64,000 bases of DNA from Synaphobranchus kaupii. Lineage: Eukaryota; Chordata; Actinopteri; Anguilliformes; Synaphobranchidae. The position numbers were made by a program, and so were the translations under genes. Where the stretch lies: contig JAINUF010000027.1 of assembly GCA_029718625.1 (NCBI GenBank), positions 2,278,676 through 2,342,675 of the forward strand. The letters are read 5' to 3'. The notes under the pieces were generated by a model. It did not search any database and was not told where the DNA came from. It was given only the letters and a program-made list of their open reading frames with translations. This document shows positions 22,851 to 36,156 of this stretch, in pieces (the stretch's first letter is position 1; each line of letters begins with the position of its first letter).

Positions 22851-24130
22851 CTTCAAATTTAAAATGCAAACATTTCAATAGCTTCTGTGACATGTGACTA
22901 AGATGCCTCAAACCAACTGTAATGTTGTCAGATACATTCTCCAATTTACAAGCAATGCTTTTTCGAATTTTCCTTTTGTAAATTTTAAATAGATTTTTAT
23001 TCAAAACAAAAGCATTAAAATTTCAATAGCTTCTGTGACATATGATGAAGACGCATGCCTCAAACCAATTTTAGTGTTGTCAAAATCATTATAGCTCAAA
23101 TATACAGTTGATTCATTTTTAAAATTTCCGTTTGTAAATTTCAAATGTATTTTTCTTCAAATTTAAAATGTAAACATTTCAATAGCTTCTGTGACATGTG
23201 ACTAAGATGCCTCAAACCAACTGTAATGTTGTCAGGTACATTCTCCAATTTACAAGCAATGCTTTTTCCAATTTTCCTTTTGTAAATTTTAAATAGATTT
23301 TTATTCAAAATAAAAGCACTAAAATTTCAATAGCTTCTGTGACATATGATGAAGACGCATGCCTCAAACCAATTTTAGTGTTGTCAAAGACGTTATAGCT
23401 CAAATATACAGTTGATTAATTTTTTAATTTTCCATTTGTAAATTTTGAATGAATTTTTCTTCAAATTTAAAATGCAAACATTTCAATAGCTTCTGTGACA
23501 TGTGACTAAGATGCCTCAAACCAACTGTAATGTTGTCAGATACATTCTCCAATTTACAAGCAATGCTTTTTCGAATTTTCCTTTTGTAAATTTTAAATAG
23601 ATTTTTATTCAAAACAAAAGCATTAAAATTTCAATAGCTTCTGTGACATATGATGAAGACGCATGCCTCAAACCAATTTTAGTGTTGTCAAAATCATTAT
23701 AGCTCAAATATACAGTTGATTCATTTTTAAAATTTCCGTTTGTAAATTTCAAATGTATTTTTCTTCAAATTTAAAATGTAAACATTTCAATAGCTTCTGT
23801 GACATGTGACTAAGATGCCTCAAACCAACTGTAATGTTGTCAGGTACATTCTCCAATTTACAAGCAATGCTTTTTCCAATTTTCCTTTTGTAAATTTTAA
23901 ATAGATTTTTATTCAAAATAAAAGCACTAAAATTTCAATAGCTTCTGTGACATATGATGAAGACGCATGCCTCAAACCAATTTTAGTGTTGTCAAAGACG
24001 TTATAGCTCAAATATACAGTTGATTAATTTTTTAATTTTCCATTTGTAAATTTTGAATGAATTTTTCTTCAAATTTAAAATGCAAACATTTCAATAGCTT
24101 CTGTGACATGTGACTAAGATGCCTCAAACC
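22851..24130 (+). repeat. 608-bp local tandem duplication (two units)
   Basis: A two-unit block is repeated at 608 bp. Both copies carry the change gtcaggtaca (near 23232 and 23840), where nearly all other units have gtcagataca or gtcagatgca. They also share the gattcattttt / ttcaaatgta half B followed by a ttttttaattttcc half B. The boundaries are approximate. Confidence 0.7.
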
Positions 24131-27100
24131 AACTGTAATGTTGTCAGATGCATTCTCCAATTTACAAGCAATGCTTTTTCCAATTTTCCTTTTGTAAATT
24201 TTAAATAGATTTTTATTCAAAATAAAAGCACTAAAATTTCAATAGCTTCTGTGACATATGATGAAGACGCATGCCTCAAACCAATTTTAGTGTTGTCAAA
24301 GTCATTATCGCTCAAATATACAGTTGATTAATTTTTTAAATTTCCGTTTGTAAATTTTAAATGAATTTTTCTTCAAATTTAAAATGCTAACATTTCAATA
24401 GCTTCTGAGACATGTGACTAAGATGCCTCAAACCAACTGTAATGTTGTCAGATACATTCTCCAATTTACAAGCAATGCTTTTTCGAATTTTCCTTATGTA
24501 AATTTTAAATAGATTTTTATTCAAAATAAAAGCACTAAAATTTCAATAGCTTCTGTGACATATGATGAAGACGTATGCCTCAAACCAATTTTAGTGTTGT
24601 CAAAGACATTATAGCTCAAATATACAGTTGATTAATTTTTAAATTTTCCATTTGTAAATTTTAAATGTATTTTTCTTCAAATTTAAAATGTAAACATTTC
24701 AATAGCTTCTGTGACATGTGACTAAGATGCCTCAAACCAACTGTAATGTTGTCAGATACATTCTCCAATTTACAAGCAATGCTTTTTCCAATTTTCCTTT
24801 TGTAAATTTTAAATAGATTTTTATTCAAAATAAAAGCACTAAAATTTCAATAGCTTCTGTGACATATGATGAAGACGCATGCCTCAAACCAATTTTAGTG
24901 TTGTCAAAGACGTTATAGCTCAAATATACAGTTGATTAATTTTTTAATTTTCCATTTGTAAATTTTGAATGAATTTTTCTTCAAATTTAAAATGCAAACA
25001 TTTCAATAGCTTCTGTGACATGTGACTAAGATGCCTCAAACCAACTGTAATGTTGTCAGATACATTCTCCAATTTACAAGCAATGCTTTTTCCAATTTTC
25101 CTTTTGTAAATTTTAAATAGATTTTTATTCAAAACAAAAGCATTAAAATTTCAATAGCTTCTGTGACATATGATGAAGACGCATGCCTCAAACCAATTTT
25201 AGTGTTGTCAAAATCATTATAGCTCAAATATACAGTTGATTCATTTTTAAAATTTCCGTTTGTAAATTTTAAATGTATTTTTCTTCAAATTTAAAATGTA
25301 AACATTTCAATAGCTTCTGTGACATGTGACTAAGATGCCTCAAACCAACTGTAATGTTGTCAGATACATTCTCCAATTTACAAGCAATGCTTTTTCCAAT
25401 TTTCCTTTTGTAAATTTTAAATAGATTTTTATTCAAAATAAAAGCACTAAAATTTCAATAGCTTCTGTGACATATGATGAAGACGCATGCCTAAAACCAA
25501 TTTTAGTGTTGTCAAAGACGTTATAGCTCAAATATACAGTTGATTAATTTTTTAATTTTCCATTTGTAAATTTTGAATGAATTTTTCTTCAAATTTAAAA
25601 TGCAAACATTTCAATAGCTTCTGTGACATGTGACTAAGATGCCTCAAACCAACTGTAATGTTGTCAGATGCATTCTCCAATTTACAAGCAATGCTTTTTC
25701 CAATTTTCCTTTTGTAAATTTTAAATAGATTTTTATTCAAAATAAAAGCACTAAAATTTCAATAGCTTCTGTGACATATGATGAAGACGCATGCCTCAAA
25801 CCAATTTTAGTGTTGTCAAAGTCATTATCGCTCAAATATACAGTTGATTAATTTTTTTAATTTCCGTTTGTAAATTTTAAATGAATTTTTCTTCAAATTT
25901 AAAATGCAAACATTTCAATAGCTTCTGTGACATGTGACTAAGATGCCTCAAACCAACTGTAATGTTGTCAGATACATTCTCCAATTTACAAGCAATGCTT
26001 TTTCGAATTTTCCTTTTGTAAATTTTAAATAGATTTTTCTTCAAAATAAAAGCACTAAAATTTCAATAGCTTCTGTGACATATGATGAAGACGCATGCCT
26101 CAAACCAATTTTAGTGTTGTCAAAGACGTTATAGCTCAAATATACAGTTGATTAATTTTTAAATTTTCCATTTGTAAATTTTGAATGAATTTTTCTTCAA
26201 ATTTAAAATGCAAACATTTCAATAGCTTCTGTGACATGTGACTAAGATGCCTCAAACCAACTGTAATGTTGTCAGATGCATTCTCCAATTTACAAGCAAT
26301 GCTTTTTCCAATTTTCCTTTTGTAAATTTTAAATAGATTTTTATTCAAAACAAAAGCATTAAAATTTCAATAGCTTCTGTGACATATGATGAAGACGCAT
26401 GCCTCAAACCAATTTTAGTGTTGTCAAAATCATTATAGCTCAAATATACAGTTGATTCATTTTTAAAATTTCCGTTTGTAAATTTTAAATGTATTTTTCT
26501 TCAAATTTAAAATGTAAACATTTCAATAGCTTCTGTGACATGTGACTAAGATGCCTCAAACCAACTGTAATGTTGTCAGATACATTCTCCAATTTACAAG
26601 CAATGCTTTTTCCAATTTTCCTTTTGTAAATTTTAAATAGATTTTTATTCAAAATAAAAGCACTAAAATTTCAATAGCTTCTGTGACATATGATGAAGAC
26701 GCATGCCTCAAACCAATTTTAGTGTTGTCAAAGACGTTATAGCTCAAATATACAGTTGATTAATTTTTTAATTTTCCATTTGTAAATTTTGAATGAATTT
26801 TTCTTCAAATTTAAAATGCAAACATTTCAATAGCTTCTGTGACATGTGACTAAGATGCCTCAAACCAACTGTAATGTTGTCAGATGCATTCTCCAATTTA
26901 CAAGCAATGCTTTTTCCAATTTTCCTTTTGTAAATTTTAAATAGATTTTTATTCAAAACAAAAGCATTAAAATTTCAATAGCTTCTGTGACATATGATGA
27001 AGACGCATGCCTCAAACCAATTTTAGTGTTGTCAAAGACGTTATAGCTCAAATATACAGTTGATTAATTTTAAAATTTTCCATTTGTAAATTTTGAATGA

Positions 27101-29089
27101 ATTTTTCTTCAAATTTAAAATGCAAACATTTCAATAGCTTCTGTGACATGTGACTAAGATGCCTCAAACCAACTGTAATGTTGTCAGATACATTCTCCAA
27201 TTTACAAGCAATGCTTTTTCCAATTTTCCTTTTGTAAATTTTAAATAGATTTTTATTCAAAACAAAAGCATTAAAATTTCAATAGCTTCTGTGACATATG
27301 ATGAAGACGCATGCCTCAAACCAATTTTAGTGTTGTCAAAATCATTATAGCTCAAATATACAGTTGATTCATTTTTAAAATTTCCGTTTGTAAATTTCAA
27401 ATGTATTTTTCTTCAAATTTAAAATGTAAACATTTCAATAGCTTCTGTGACATGTGACTAAGATGCCTCAAACCAACTGTAATGTTGTCAGATACATTCT
27501 CCAATTTACAAGCAATGCTTTTTCCAATTTTCCTTTTGTAAATTTTAAATAGATTTTTATTCAAAATAAAAGCACTAAAATTTCAATAGCTTCTGTGACA
27601 TATGATGAAGACGCATGCCTCAAACCAATTTTAGTGTTGTCAAAGACGTTATAGCTCAAATATACAGTTGATTAATTTTTTAATTTTCCATTTGTAAATT
27701 TTGAATGAATTTTTCTTCAAATTTAAAATGCAAACATTTCAATAGCTTCTGTGACATGTGACTAAGATGCCTCAAACCAACTGTAATGTTGTCAGATGCA
27801 TTCTCCAATTTACAAGCAATGCTTTTTCCAATTTTCCTTTTGTAAATTTTAAATAGATTTTTATTCAAAATAAAAGCACTAAAATTTCAATAGCTTCTGT
27901 GACATATGATGAAGACGCATGCCTCAAACCAATTTTAGTGTTGTCAAAGTCATTATCGCTCAAATATACAGTTGATTAATTTTTTAAATTTCCGTTTGTA
28001 AATTTTAAATGAATTTTTCTTCAAATTTAAAATGCTAACATTTCAATAGCTTCTGAGACATGTGACTAAGATGCCTCAAACCAACTGTAATGTTGTCAGA
28101 TACATTCTCCAATTTACAAGCAATGCTTTTTCGAATTTTCCTTTTGTAAATTTTAAATAGATTTTTATTCAAAATAAAAGCACTAAAATTTCAATAGCTT
28201 CTGTGACATATGATGAAGACGTATGCCTCAAACCAATTTTAGTGTTGTCAAAGACATTATAGCTCAAATATACAGTTGATTAATTTTTAAATTTTCCATT
28301 TGTAAATTTTAAATGTATTTTTCTTCAAATTTAAAATGTAAACATTTCAATAGCTTCTGTGACATGTGACTAAGATGCCTCAAACCAACTGTAATGTTGT
28401 CAGATACATTCTCCAATTTACAAGCAATGCTTTTTCCAATTTTCCTTTTGTAAATTTTAAATAGATTTTTATTCAAAATAAAAGCACTAAAATTTCAATA
28501 GCTTCTGTGACATATGATGAAGACGCATGCCTCAAACCAATTTTAGTGTTGTCAAAGACGTTATAGCTCAAATATACAGTTGATTAATTTTTTAATTTTC
28601 CATTTGTAAATTTTGAATGAATTTTTCTTCAAATTTAAAATGCAAACATTTCAATAGCTTCTGTGACATGTGACTAAGATGCCTCAAACCAACTGTAATG
28701 TTGTCAGATGCATTCTCCAATTTACAAGCAATGCTTTTTCCAATTTTCCTTTTGTAAATTTTAAATAGATTTTTATTCAAAATAAAAGCACTAAAATTTC
28801 AATAGCTTCTGTGACATATGATGAAGACGCATGCCTCAAACCAATTTTAGTGTTGTCAAAGTCATTATCGCTCAAATATACAGTTGATTAATTTTTTAAA
28901 TTTCCGTTTGTAAATTTTAAATGAATTTTTCTTCAAATTTAAAATGCAAACATTTCAATAGCTTCTGTGACATGTGACTAAGATGCCTCAAACCAACTGT
29001 AATGTTGTCAGATACATTCTCCAATTTACAAGCAATGCTTTTTCGAATTTTCCTTTTGTAAATTTTAAATAGATTTTTCTTCAAAATAA

Positions 29090-32000
29090 AAGCACTAAAA
29101 TTTCAATAGCTTCTGTGACATATGATGAAGACGCATGCCTCAAACCAATTTTAGTGTTGTCAAAGACGTTATAGCTCAAATATACAGTTGATTAATTTTT
29201 AAATTTTCCATTTGTAAATTTTGAATGAATTTTTCTTCAAATTTAAAATGCAAACATTTCAATAGCTTCTGTGACATGTGACTAAGATGCCTCAAACCAA
29301 CTGTAATGTTGTCAGATGCATTCTCCAATTTACAAGCAATGCTTTTTCCAATTTTCCTTTTGTAAATTTTAAATAGATTTTTATTCAAAACAAAAGCATT
29401 AAAATTTCAATAGCTTCTGTGACATATGATGAAGACGCATGCCTCAAACCAATTTTAGTGTTGTCAAAATCATTATAGCTCAAATATACAGTTGATTCAT
29501 TTTTAAAATTTCCGTTTGTAAATTTTAAATGTATTTTTCGTCAAATTTAAAATGTAAACATTTCAATAGCTTCTGTGACATGTGACTAAGATGCCTCAAA
29601 CCAACTGTAATGTTGTCAGATACATTCTCCAATTTACAAGCAATGCTTTTTCCAATTTTCCTTTTGTAAATTTTAAATAGATTTTTATTCAAAATAAAAG
29701 CACTAAAATTTCAATAGCTTCTGTGACATATGATGAAGACGCATGCCTCAAACCAATTTTAGTGTTGTCAAAGACGTTATAGCTCAAATATACAGTTGAT
29801 TAATTTTTTAATTTTCCATTTGTAAATTTTGAATGAATTTTTCTTCAAATTTAAAATGCAAACATTTCAATAGCTTCTGTGACATGTGACTAAGATGCCT
29901 CAAACCAACTGTAATGTTGTCAGATGCATTCTCCAATTTACAAGCAATGCTTTTTCCAATTTTCCTTTTGTAAATTTTAAATAGATTTTTATTCAAAATA
30001 AAAGCACTAAAATTTCAATAGCTTCTGTGACATATGATGAAGACGCATGCCTCAAACCAATTTTAGTGTTGTCAAAGTCATTATCGCTCAAATATACAGT
30101 TGATTAATTTTTTTAATTTCCGTTTGTAAATTTTAAATGAATTTTTCTTCAAATTTAAAATGCAAACATTTCAATAGCTTCTGTGACATGTGACTAAGAT
30201 GCCTCAAACCAACTGTAATGTTGTCAGATACATTCTCCAATTTACAAGCAATGCTTTTTCGAATTTTCCTTTTGTAAATTTTAAATAGATTTTTCTTCAA
30301 AATAAAAGCACTAAAATTTCAATAGCTTCTGTGACATATGATGAAGACGCATGCCTCAAACCAATTTTAGTGTTGTCAAAGACGTTATAGCTCAAATATA
30401 CAGTTGATTAATTTTTAAATTTTCCATTTGTAAATTTTGAATGAATTTTTCTTCAAATTTAAAATGCAAACATTTCAATAGCTTCTGTGACATGTGACTA
30501 AGATGCCTCAAACCAACTGTAATGTTGTCAGATGCATTCTCCAATTTACAAGCAATGCTTTTTCCAATTTTCCTTTTGTAAATTTTAAATAGATTTTTAT
30601 TCAAAACAAAAGCATTAAAATTTCAATAGCTTCTGTGACATATGATGAAGACGCATGCCTCAAACCAATTTTAGTGTTGTCAAAATCATTATAGCTCAAA
30701 TATACAGTTGATTCATTTTTAAAATTTCCGTTTGTAAATTTCAAATGTATTTTTCTTCAAATTTAAAATGTAAACATTTCAATAGCTTCTGTGACATGTG
30801 ACTAAGATGCCTCAAACCAACTGTAATGTTGTCAGATACATTCTCCAATTTACAAGCAATGCTTTTTCCAATTTTCCTTTTGTAAATTTTAAATAGATTT
30901 TTATTCAAAATAAAAGCACTAAAATTTCAATAGCTTCTGTGACATATGATGAAGACGCATGCCTCAAACCAATTTTAGTGTTGTCAAAGACGTTATAGCT
31001 CAAATATACAGTTGATTAATTTTTTAATTTTCCATTTGTAAATTTTGAATGAATTTTTCTTCAAATTTAAAATGCAAACATTTCAATAGCTTCTGTGACA
31101 TGTGACTAAGATGCCTCAAACCAACTGTAATGTTGTCAGATGCATTCTCCAATTTACAAGCAATGCTTTTTCCAATTTTCCTTTTGTAAATTTTAAATAG
31201 ATTTTTATTCAAAATAAAAGCACTAAAATTTCAATAGCTTCTGTGACATATGATGAAGACGCATGCCTCAAACCAATTTTAGTGTTGTCAAAGTCATTAT
31301 CGCTCAAATATACAGTTGATTAATTTTTTAAATTTCCGTTTGTAAATTTTAAATGAATTTTTCTTCAAATTTAAAATGCTAACATTTCAATAGCTTCTGA
31401 GACATGTGACTAAGATGCCTCAAACCAACTGTAATGTTGTCAGATACATTCTCCAATTTACAAGCAATGCTTTTTCGAATTTTCCTTTTGTAAATTTTAA
31501 ATAGATTTTTATTCAAAATAAAAGCACTAAAATTTCAATAGCTTCTGTGACATATGATGAAGACGTAAGCCTCAAACCAATTTTAGTGTTGTCAAAGACA
31601 TTATAGCTCAAATATACAGTTGATTAATTTTTAAATTTTCCATTTGTAAATTTTAAATGTATTTTTCTTCAAATTTAAAATGTAAACATTTCAATAGCTT
31701 CTGTGACATGTGACTAAGATGCCTCAAACCAACTGTAATGTTGTCAGATACATTCTCCAATTTACAAGCAATGCTTTTTCCAATTTTCCTTTTGTAAATT
31801 TTAAATAGATTTTTATTCAAAATAAAAGCACTAAAATTTCAATAGCTTCTGTGACATATGATGAAGACGCATGCCTCAAACCAATTTTAGTGTTGTCAAA
31901 GACGTTATAGCTCAAATATACAGTTGATTAATTTTTTAATTTTCCATTTGTAAATTTTGAATGAATTTTTCTTCAAATTTAAAATGCAAACATTTCAATA

Positions 32001-32508
32001 GCTTCTGTGACATGTGACTAAGATGCCTCAAACCAACTGTAATGTTGTCAGATGCATTCTCCAATTTACAAGCAATGCTTTTTCCAATTTTCCTTTTGTA
32101 AATTTTAAATAGATTTTTATTCAAAATAAAAGCACTAAAATTTCAATAGCTTCTGTGACATATGATGAAGACGTATGCCTCAAACCAATTTTAGTGTTGT
32201 CAAAGACATTATAGCTCAAATATACAGTTGATTAATTTTTAAATTTTCCATTTGTAAATTTTAAATGTATTTTTCTTCAAATTTAAAATGTAAACATTTC
32301 AATAAATTCTGTGACATGTGACTAAGATGCCTCAAACCAACTGTAATGTTGTCAGATACATTCTCCAATTTACAAGCAATGCTTTTTCCAATTTTCCTTT
32401 TGTAAATTTTAAATAGATTTTTCTTCAAAATAAAAGCACTAAAATTTCAATAGCTTCTGTGACATATGATGAAGACGCATGCCTCAAACCAATTTTAGTG
32501 TTGTCAAA
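29090..32508 (+). repeat. 3648-bp higher-order repeat (12 units), copy 1
   Basis: This segment matches about 32738-36156 at 12 x 304 bp. Shared rare changes are tttttcGtcaa (29539 and 33187), gacgtaagcc (31562 and 35210) and aataaattct (32301 and 35949). There is no 93-bp partial copy. The copies differ upstream of 29090 and downstream of 32508, where the next half B switches allele. Confidence 0.8.
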
Positions 32509-33644
32509 GACGTTATAGCTCAAATATACAGTTGATTAATTTTTAAATTTTCCATTTGTAAATTTTGAATGAATTTTTCTTCAAATTTAAAATGCAAACA
32601 TTTCAATAGCTTCTGTGACATGTGACTAAGATGCCTCAAACCAACTGTAATGTTGTCAGATGCATTCTCCAATTTACAAGCAATGCTTTTTCCAATTTTC
32701 CTTTTGTAAATTTTAAATAGATTTTTATTCAAAACAAAAGCATTAAAATTTCAATAGCTTCTGTGACATATGATGAAGACGCATGCCTCAAACCAATTTT
32801 AGTGTTGTCAAAGACGTTATAGCTCAAATATACAGTTGATTAATTTTTAAATTTTCCATTTGTAAATTTTGAATGAATTTTTCTTCAAATTTAAAATGCA
32901 AACATTTCAATAGCTTCTGTGACATGTGACTAAGATGCCTCAAACCAACTGTAATGTTGTCAGATGCATTCTCCAATTTACAAGCAATGCTTTTTCCAAT
33001 TTTCCTTTTGTAAATTTTAAATAGATTTTTATTCAAAACAAAAGCATTAAAATTTCAATAGCTTCTGTGACATATGATGAAGACGCATGCCTCAAACCAA
33101 TTTTAGTGTTGTCAAAATCATTATAGCTCAAATATACAGTTGATTCATTTTTAAAATTTCCGTTTGTAAATTTTAAATGTATTTTTCGTCAAATTTAAAA
33201 TGTAAACATTTCAATAGCTTCTGTGACATGTGACTAAGATGCCTCAAACCAACTGTAATGTTGTCAGATACATTCTCCAATTTACAAGCAATGCTTTTTC
33301 CAATTTTCCTTTTGTAAATTTTAAATAGATTTTTATTCAAAATAAAAGCACTAAAATTTCAATAGCTTCTGTGACATATGATGAAGACGCATGCCTCAAA
33401 CCAATTTTAGTGTTGTCAAAGACGTTATAGCTCAAATATACAGTTGATTAATTTTTTAATTTTCCATTTGTAAATTTTGAATGAATTTTTCTTCAAATTT
33501 AAAATGCAAACATTTCAATAGCTTCTGTGACATGTGACTAAGATGCCTCAAACCAACTGTAATGTTGTCAGATGCATTCTCCAATTTACAAGCAATGCTT
33601 TTTCCAATTTTCCTTTTGTAAATTTTAAATAGATTTTTATTCAA

Positions 33645-36156
33645 AATAAAAGCACTAAAATTTCAATAGCTTCTGTGACATATGATGAAGACGCATGCCT
33701 CAAACCAATTTTAGTGTTGTCAAAGTCATTATCGCTCAAATATACAGTTGATTAATTTTTTTAATTTCCGTTTGTAAATTTTAAATGAATTTTTCTTCAA
33801 ATTTAAAATGCAAACATTTCAATAGCTTCTGTGACATGTGACTAAGATGCCTCAAACCAACTGTAATGTTGTCAGATACATTCTCCAATTTACAAGCAAT
33901 GCTTTTTCGAATTTTCCTTTTGTAAATTTTAAATAGATTTTTCTTCAAAATAAAAGCACTAAAATTTCAATAGCTTCTGTGACATATGATGAAGACGCAT
34001 GCCTCAAACCAATTTTAGTGTTGTCAAAGACGTTATAGCTCAAATATACAGTTGATTAATTTTTAAATTTTCCATTTGTAAATTTTGAATGAATTTTTCT
34101 TCAAATTTAAAATGCAAACATTTCAATAGCTTCTGTGACATGTGACTAAGATGCCTCAAACCAACTGTAATGTTGTCAGATGCATTCTCCAATTTACAAG
34201 CAATGCTTTTTCCAATTTTCCTTTTGTAAATTTTAAATAGATTTTTATTCAAAACAAAAGCATTAAAATTTCAATAGCTTCTGTGACATATGATGAAGAC
34301 GCATGCCTCAAACCAATTTTAGTGTTGTCAAAATCATTATAGCTCAAATATACAGTTGATTCATTTTTAAAATTTCCGTTTGTAAATTTCAAATGTATTT
34401 TTCTTCAAATTTAAAATGTAAACATTTCAATAGCTTCTGTGACATGTGACTAAGATGCCTCAAACCAACTGTAATGTTGTCAGATACATTCTCCAATTTA
34501 CAAGCAATGCTTTTTCCAATTTTCCTTTTGTAAATTTTAAATAGATTTTTATTCAAAATAAAAGCACTAAAATTTCAATAGCTTCTGTGACATATGATGA
34601 AGACGCATGCCTCAAACCAATTTTAGTGTTGTCAAAGACGTTATAGCTCAAATATACAGTTGATTAATTTTTTAATTTTCCATTTGTAAATTTTGAATGA
34701 ATTTTTCTTCAAATTTAAAATGCAAACATTTCAATAGCTTCTGTGACATGTGACTAAGATGCCTCAAACCAACTGTAATGTTGTCAGATGCATTCTCCAA
34801 TTTACAAGCAATGCTTTTTCCAATTTTCCTTTTGTAAATTTTAAATAGATTTTTATTCAAAATAAAAGCACTAAAATTTCAATAGCTTCTGTGACATATG
34901 ATGAAGACGCATGCCTCAAACCAATTTTAGTGTTGTCAAAGTCATTATCGCTCAAATATACAGTTGATTAATTTTTTAAATTTCCGTTTGTAAATTTTAA
35001 ATGAATTTTTCTTCAAATTTAAAATGCTAACATTTCAATAGCTTCTGAGACATGTGACTAAGATGCCTCAAACCAACTGTAATGTTGTCAGATACATTCT
35101 CCAATTTACAAGCAATGCTTTTTCGAATTTTCCTTTTGTAAATTTTAAATAGATTTTTATTCAAAATAAAAGCACTAAAATTTCAATAGCTTCTGTGACA
35201 TATGATGAAGACGTAAGCCTCAAACCAATTTTAGTGTTGTCAAAGACATTATAGCTCAAATATACAGTTGATTAATTTTTAAATTTTCCATTTGTAAATT
35301 TTAAATGTATTTTTCTTCAAATTTAAAATGTAAACATTTCAATAGCTTCTGTGACATGTGACTAAGATGCCTCAAACCAACTGTAATGTTGTCAGATACA
35401 TTCTCCAATTTACAAGCAATGCTTTTTCCAATTTTCCTTTTGTAAATTTTAAATAGATTTTTATTCAAAATAAAAGCACTAAAATTTCAATAGCTTCTGT
35501 GACATATGATGAAGACGCATGCCTCAAACCAATTTTAGTGTTGTCAAAGACGTTATAGCTCAAATATACAGTTGATTAATTTTTTAATTTTCCATTTGTA
35601 AATTTTGAATGAATTTTTCTTCAAATTTAAAATGCAAACATTTCAATAGCTTCTGTGACATGTGACTAAGATGCCTCAAACCAACTGTAATGTTGTCAGA
35701 TGCATTCTCCAATTTACAAGCAATGCTTTTTCCAATTTTCCTTTTGTAAATTTTAAATAGATTTTTATTCAAAATAAAAGCACTAAAATTTCAATAGCTT
35801 CTGTGACATATGATGAAGACGTATGCCTCAAACCAATTTTAGTGTTGTCAAAGACATTATAGCTCAAATATACAGTTGATTAATTTTTAAATTTTCCATT
35901 TGTAAATTTTAAATGTATTTTTCTTCAAATTTAAAATGTAAACATTTCAATAAATTCTGTGACATGTGACTAAGATGCCTCAAACCAACTGTAATGTTGT
36001 CAGATACATTCTCCAATTTACAAGCAATGCTTTTTCCAATTTTCCTTTTGTAAATTTTAAATAGATTTTTCTTCAAAATAAAAGCACTAAAATTTCAATA
36101 GCTTCTGTGACATATGATGAAGACGCATGCCTCAAACCAATTTTAGTGTTGTCAAA
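33645..36156 (+). repeat. 2432-bp duplicated segment (8 units), copy 1
   Basis: This segment matches about 36077-38588 at 8 x 304 bp, sharing gacgtaagcc (35210 and 37642) and aataaattct (35949 and 38381). Together with the 3648-bp relation it makes three successive copies of the same haplotype at about 29-38.6 kb, the third being four units shorter. Confidence 0.8.
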
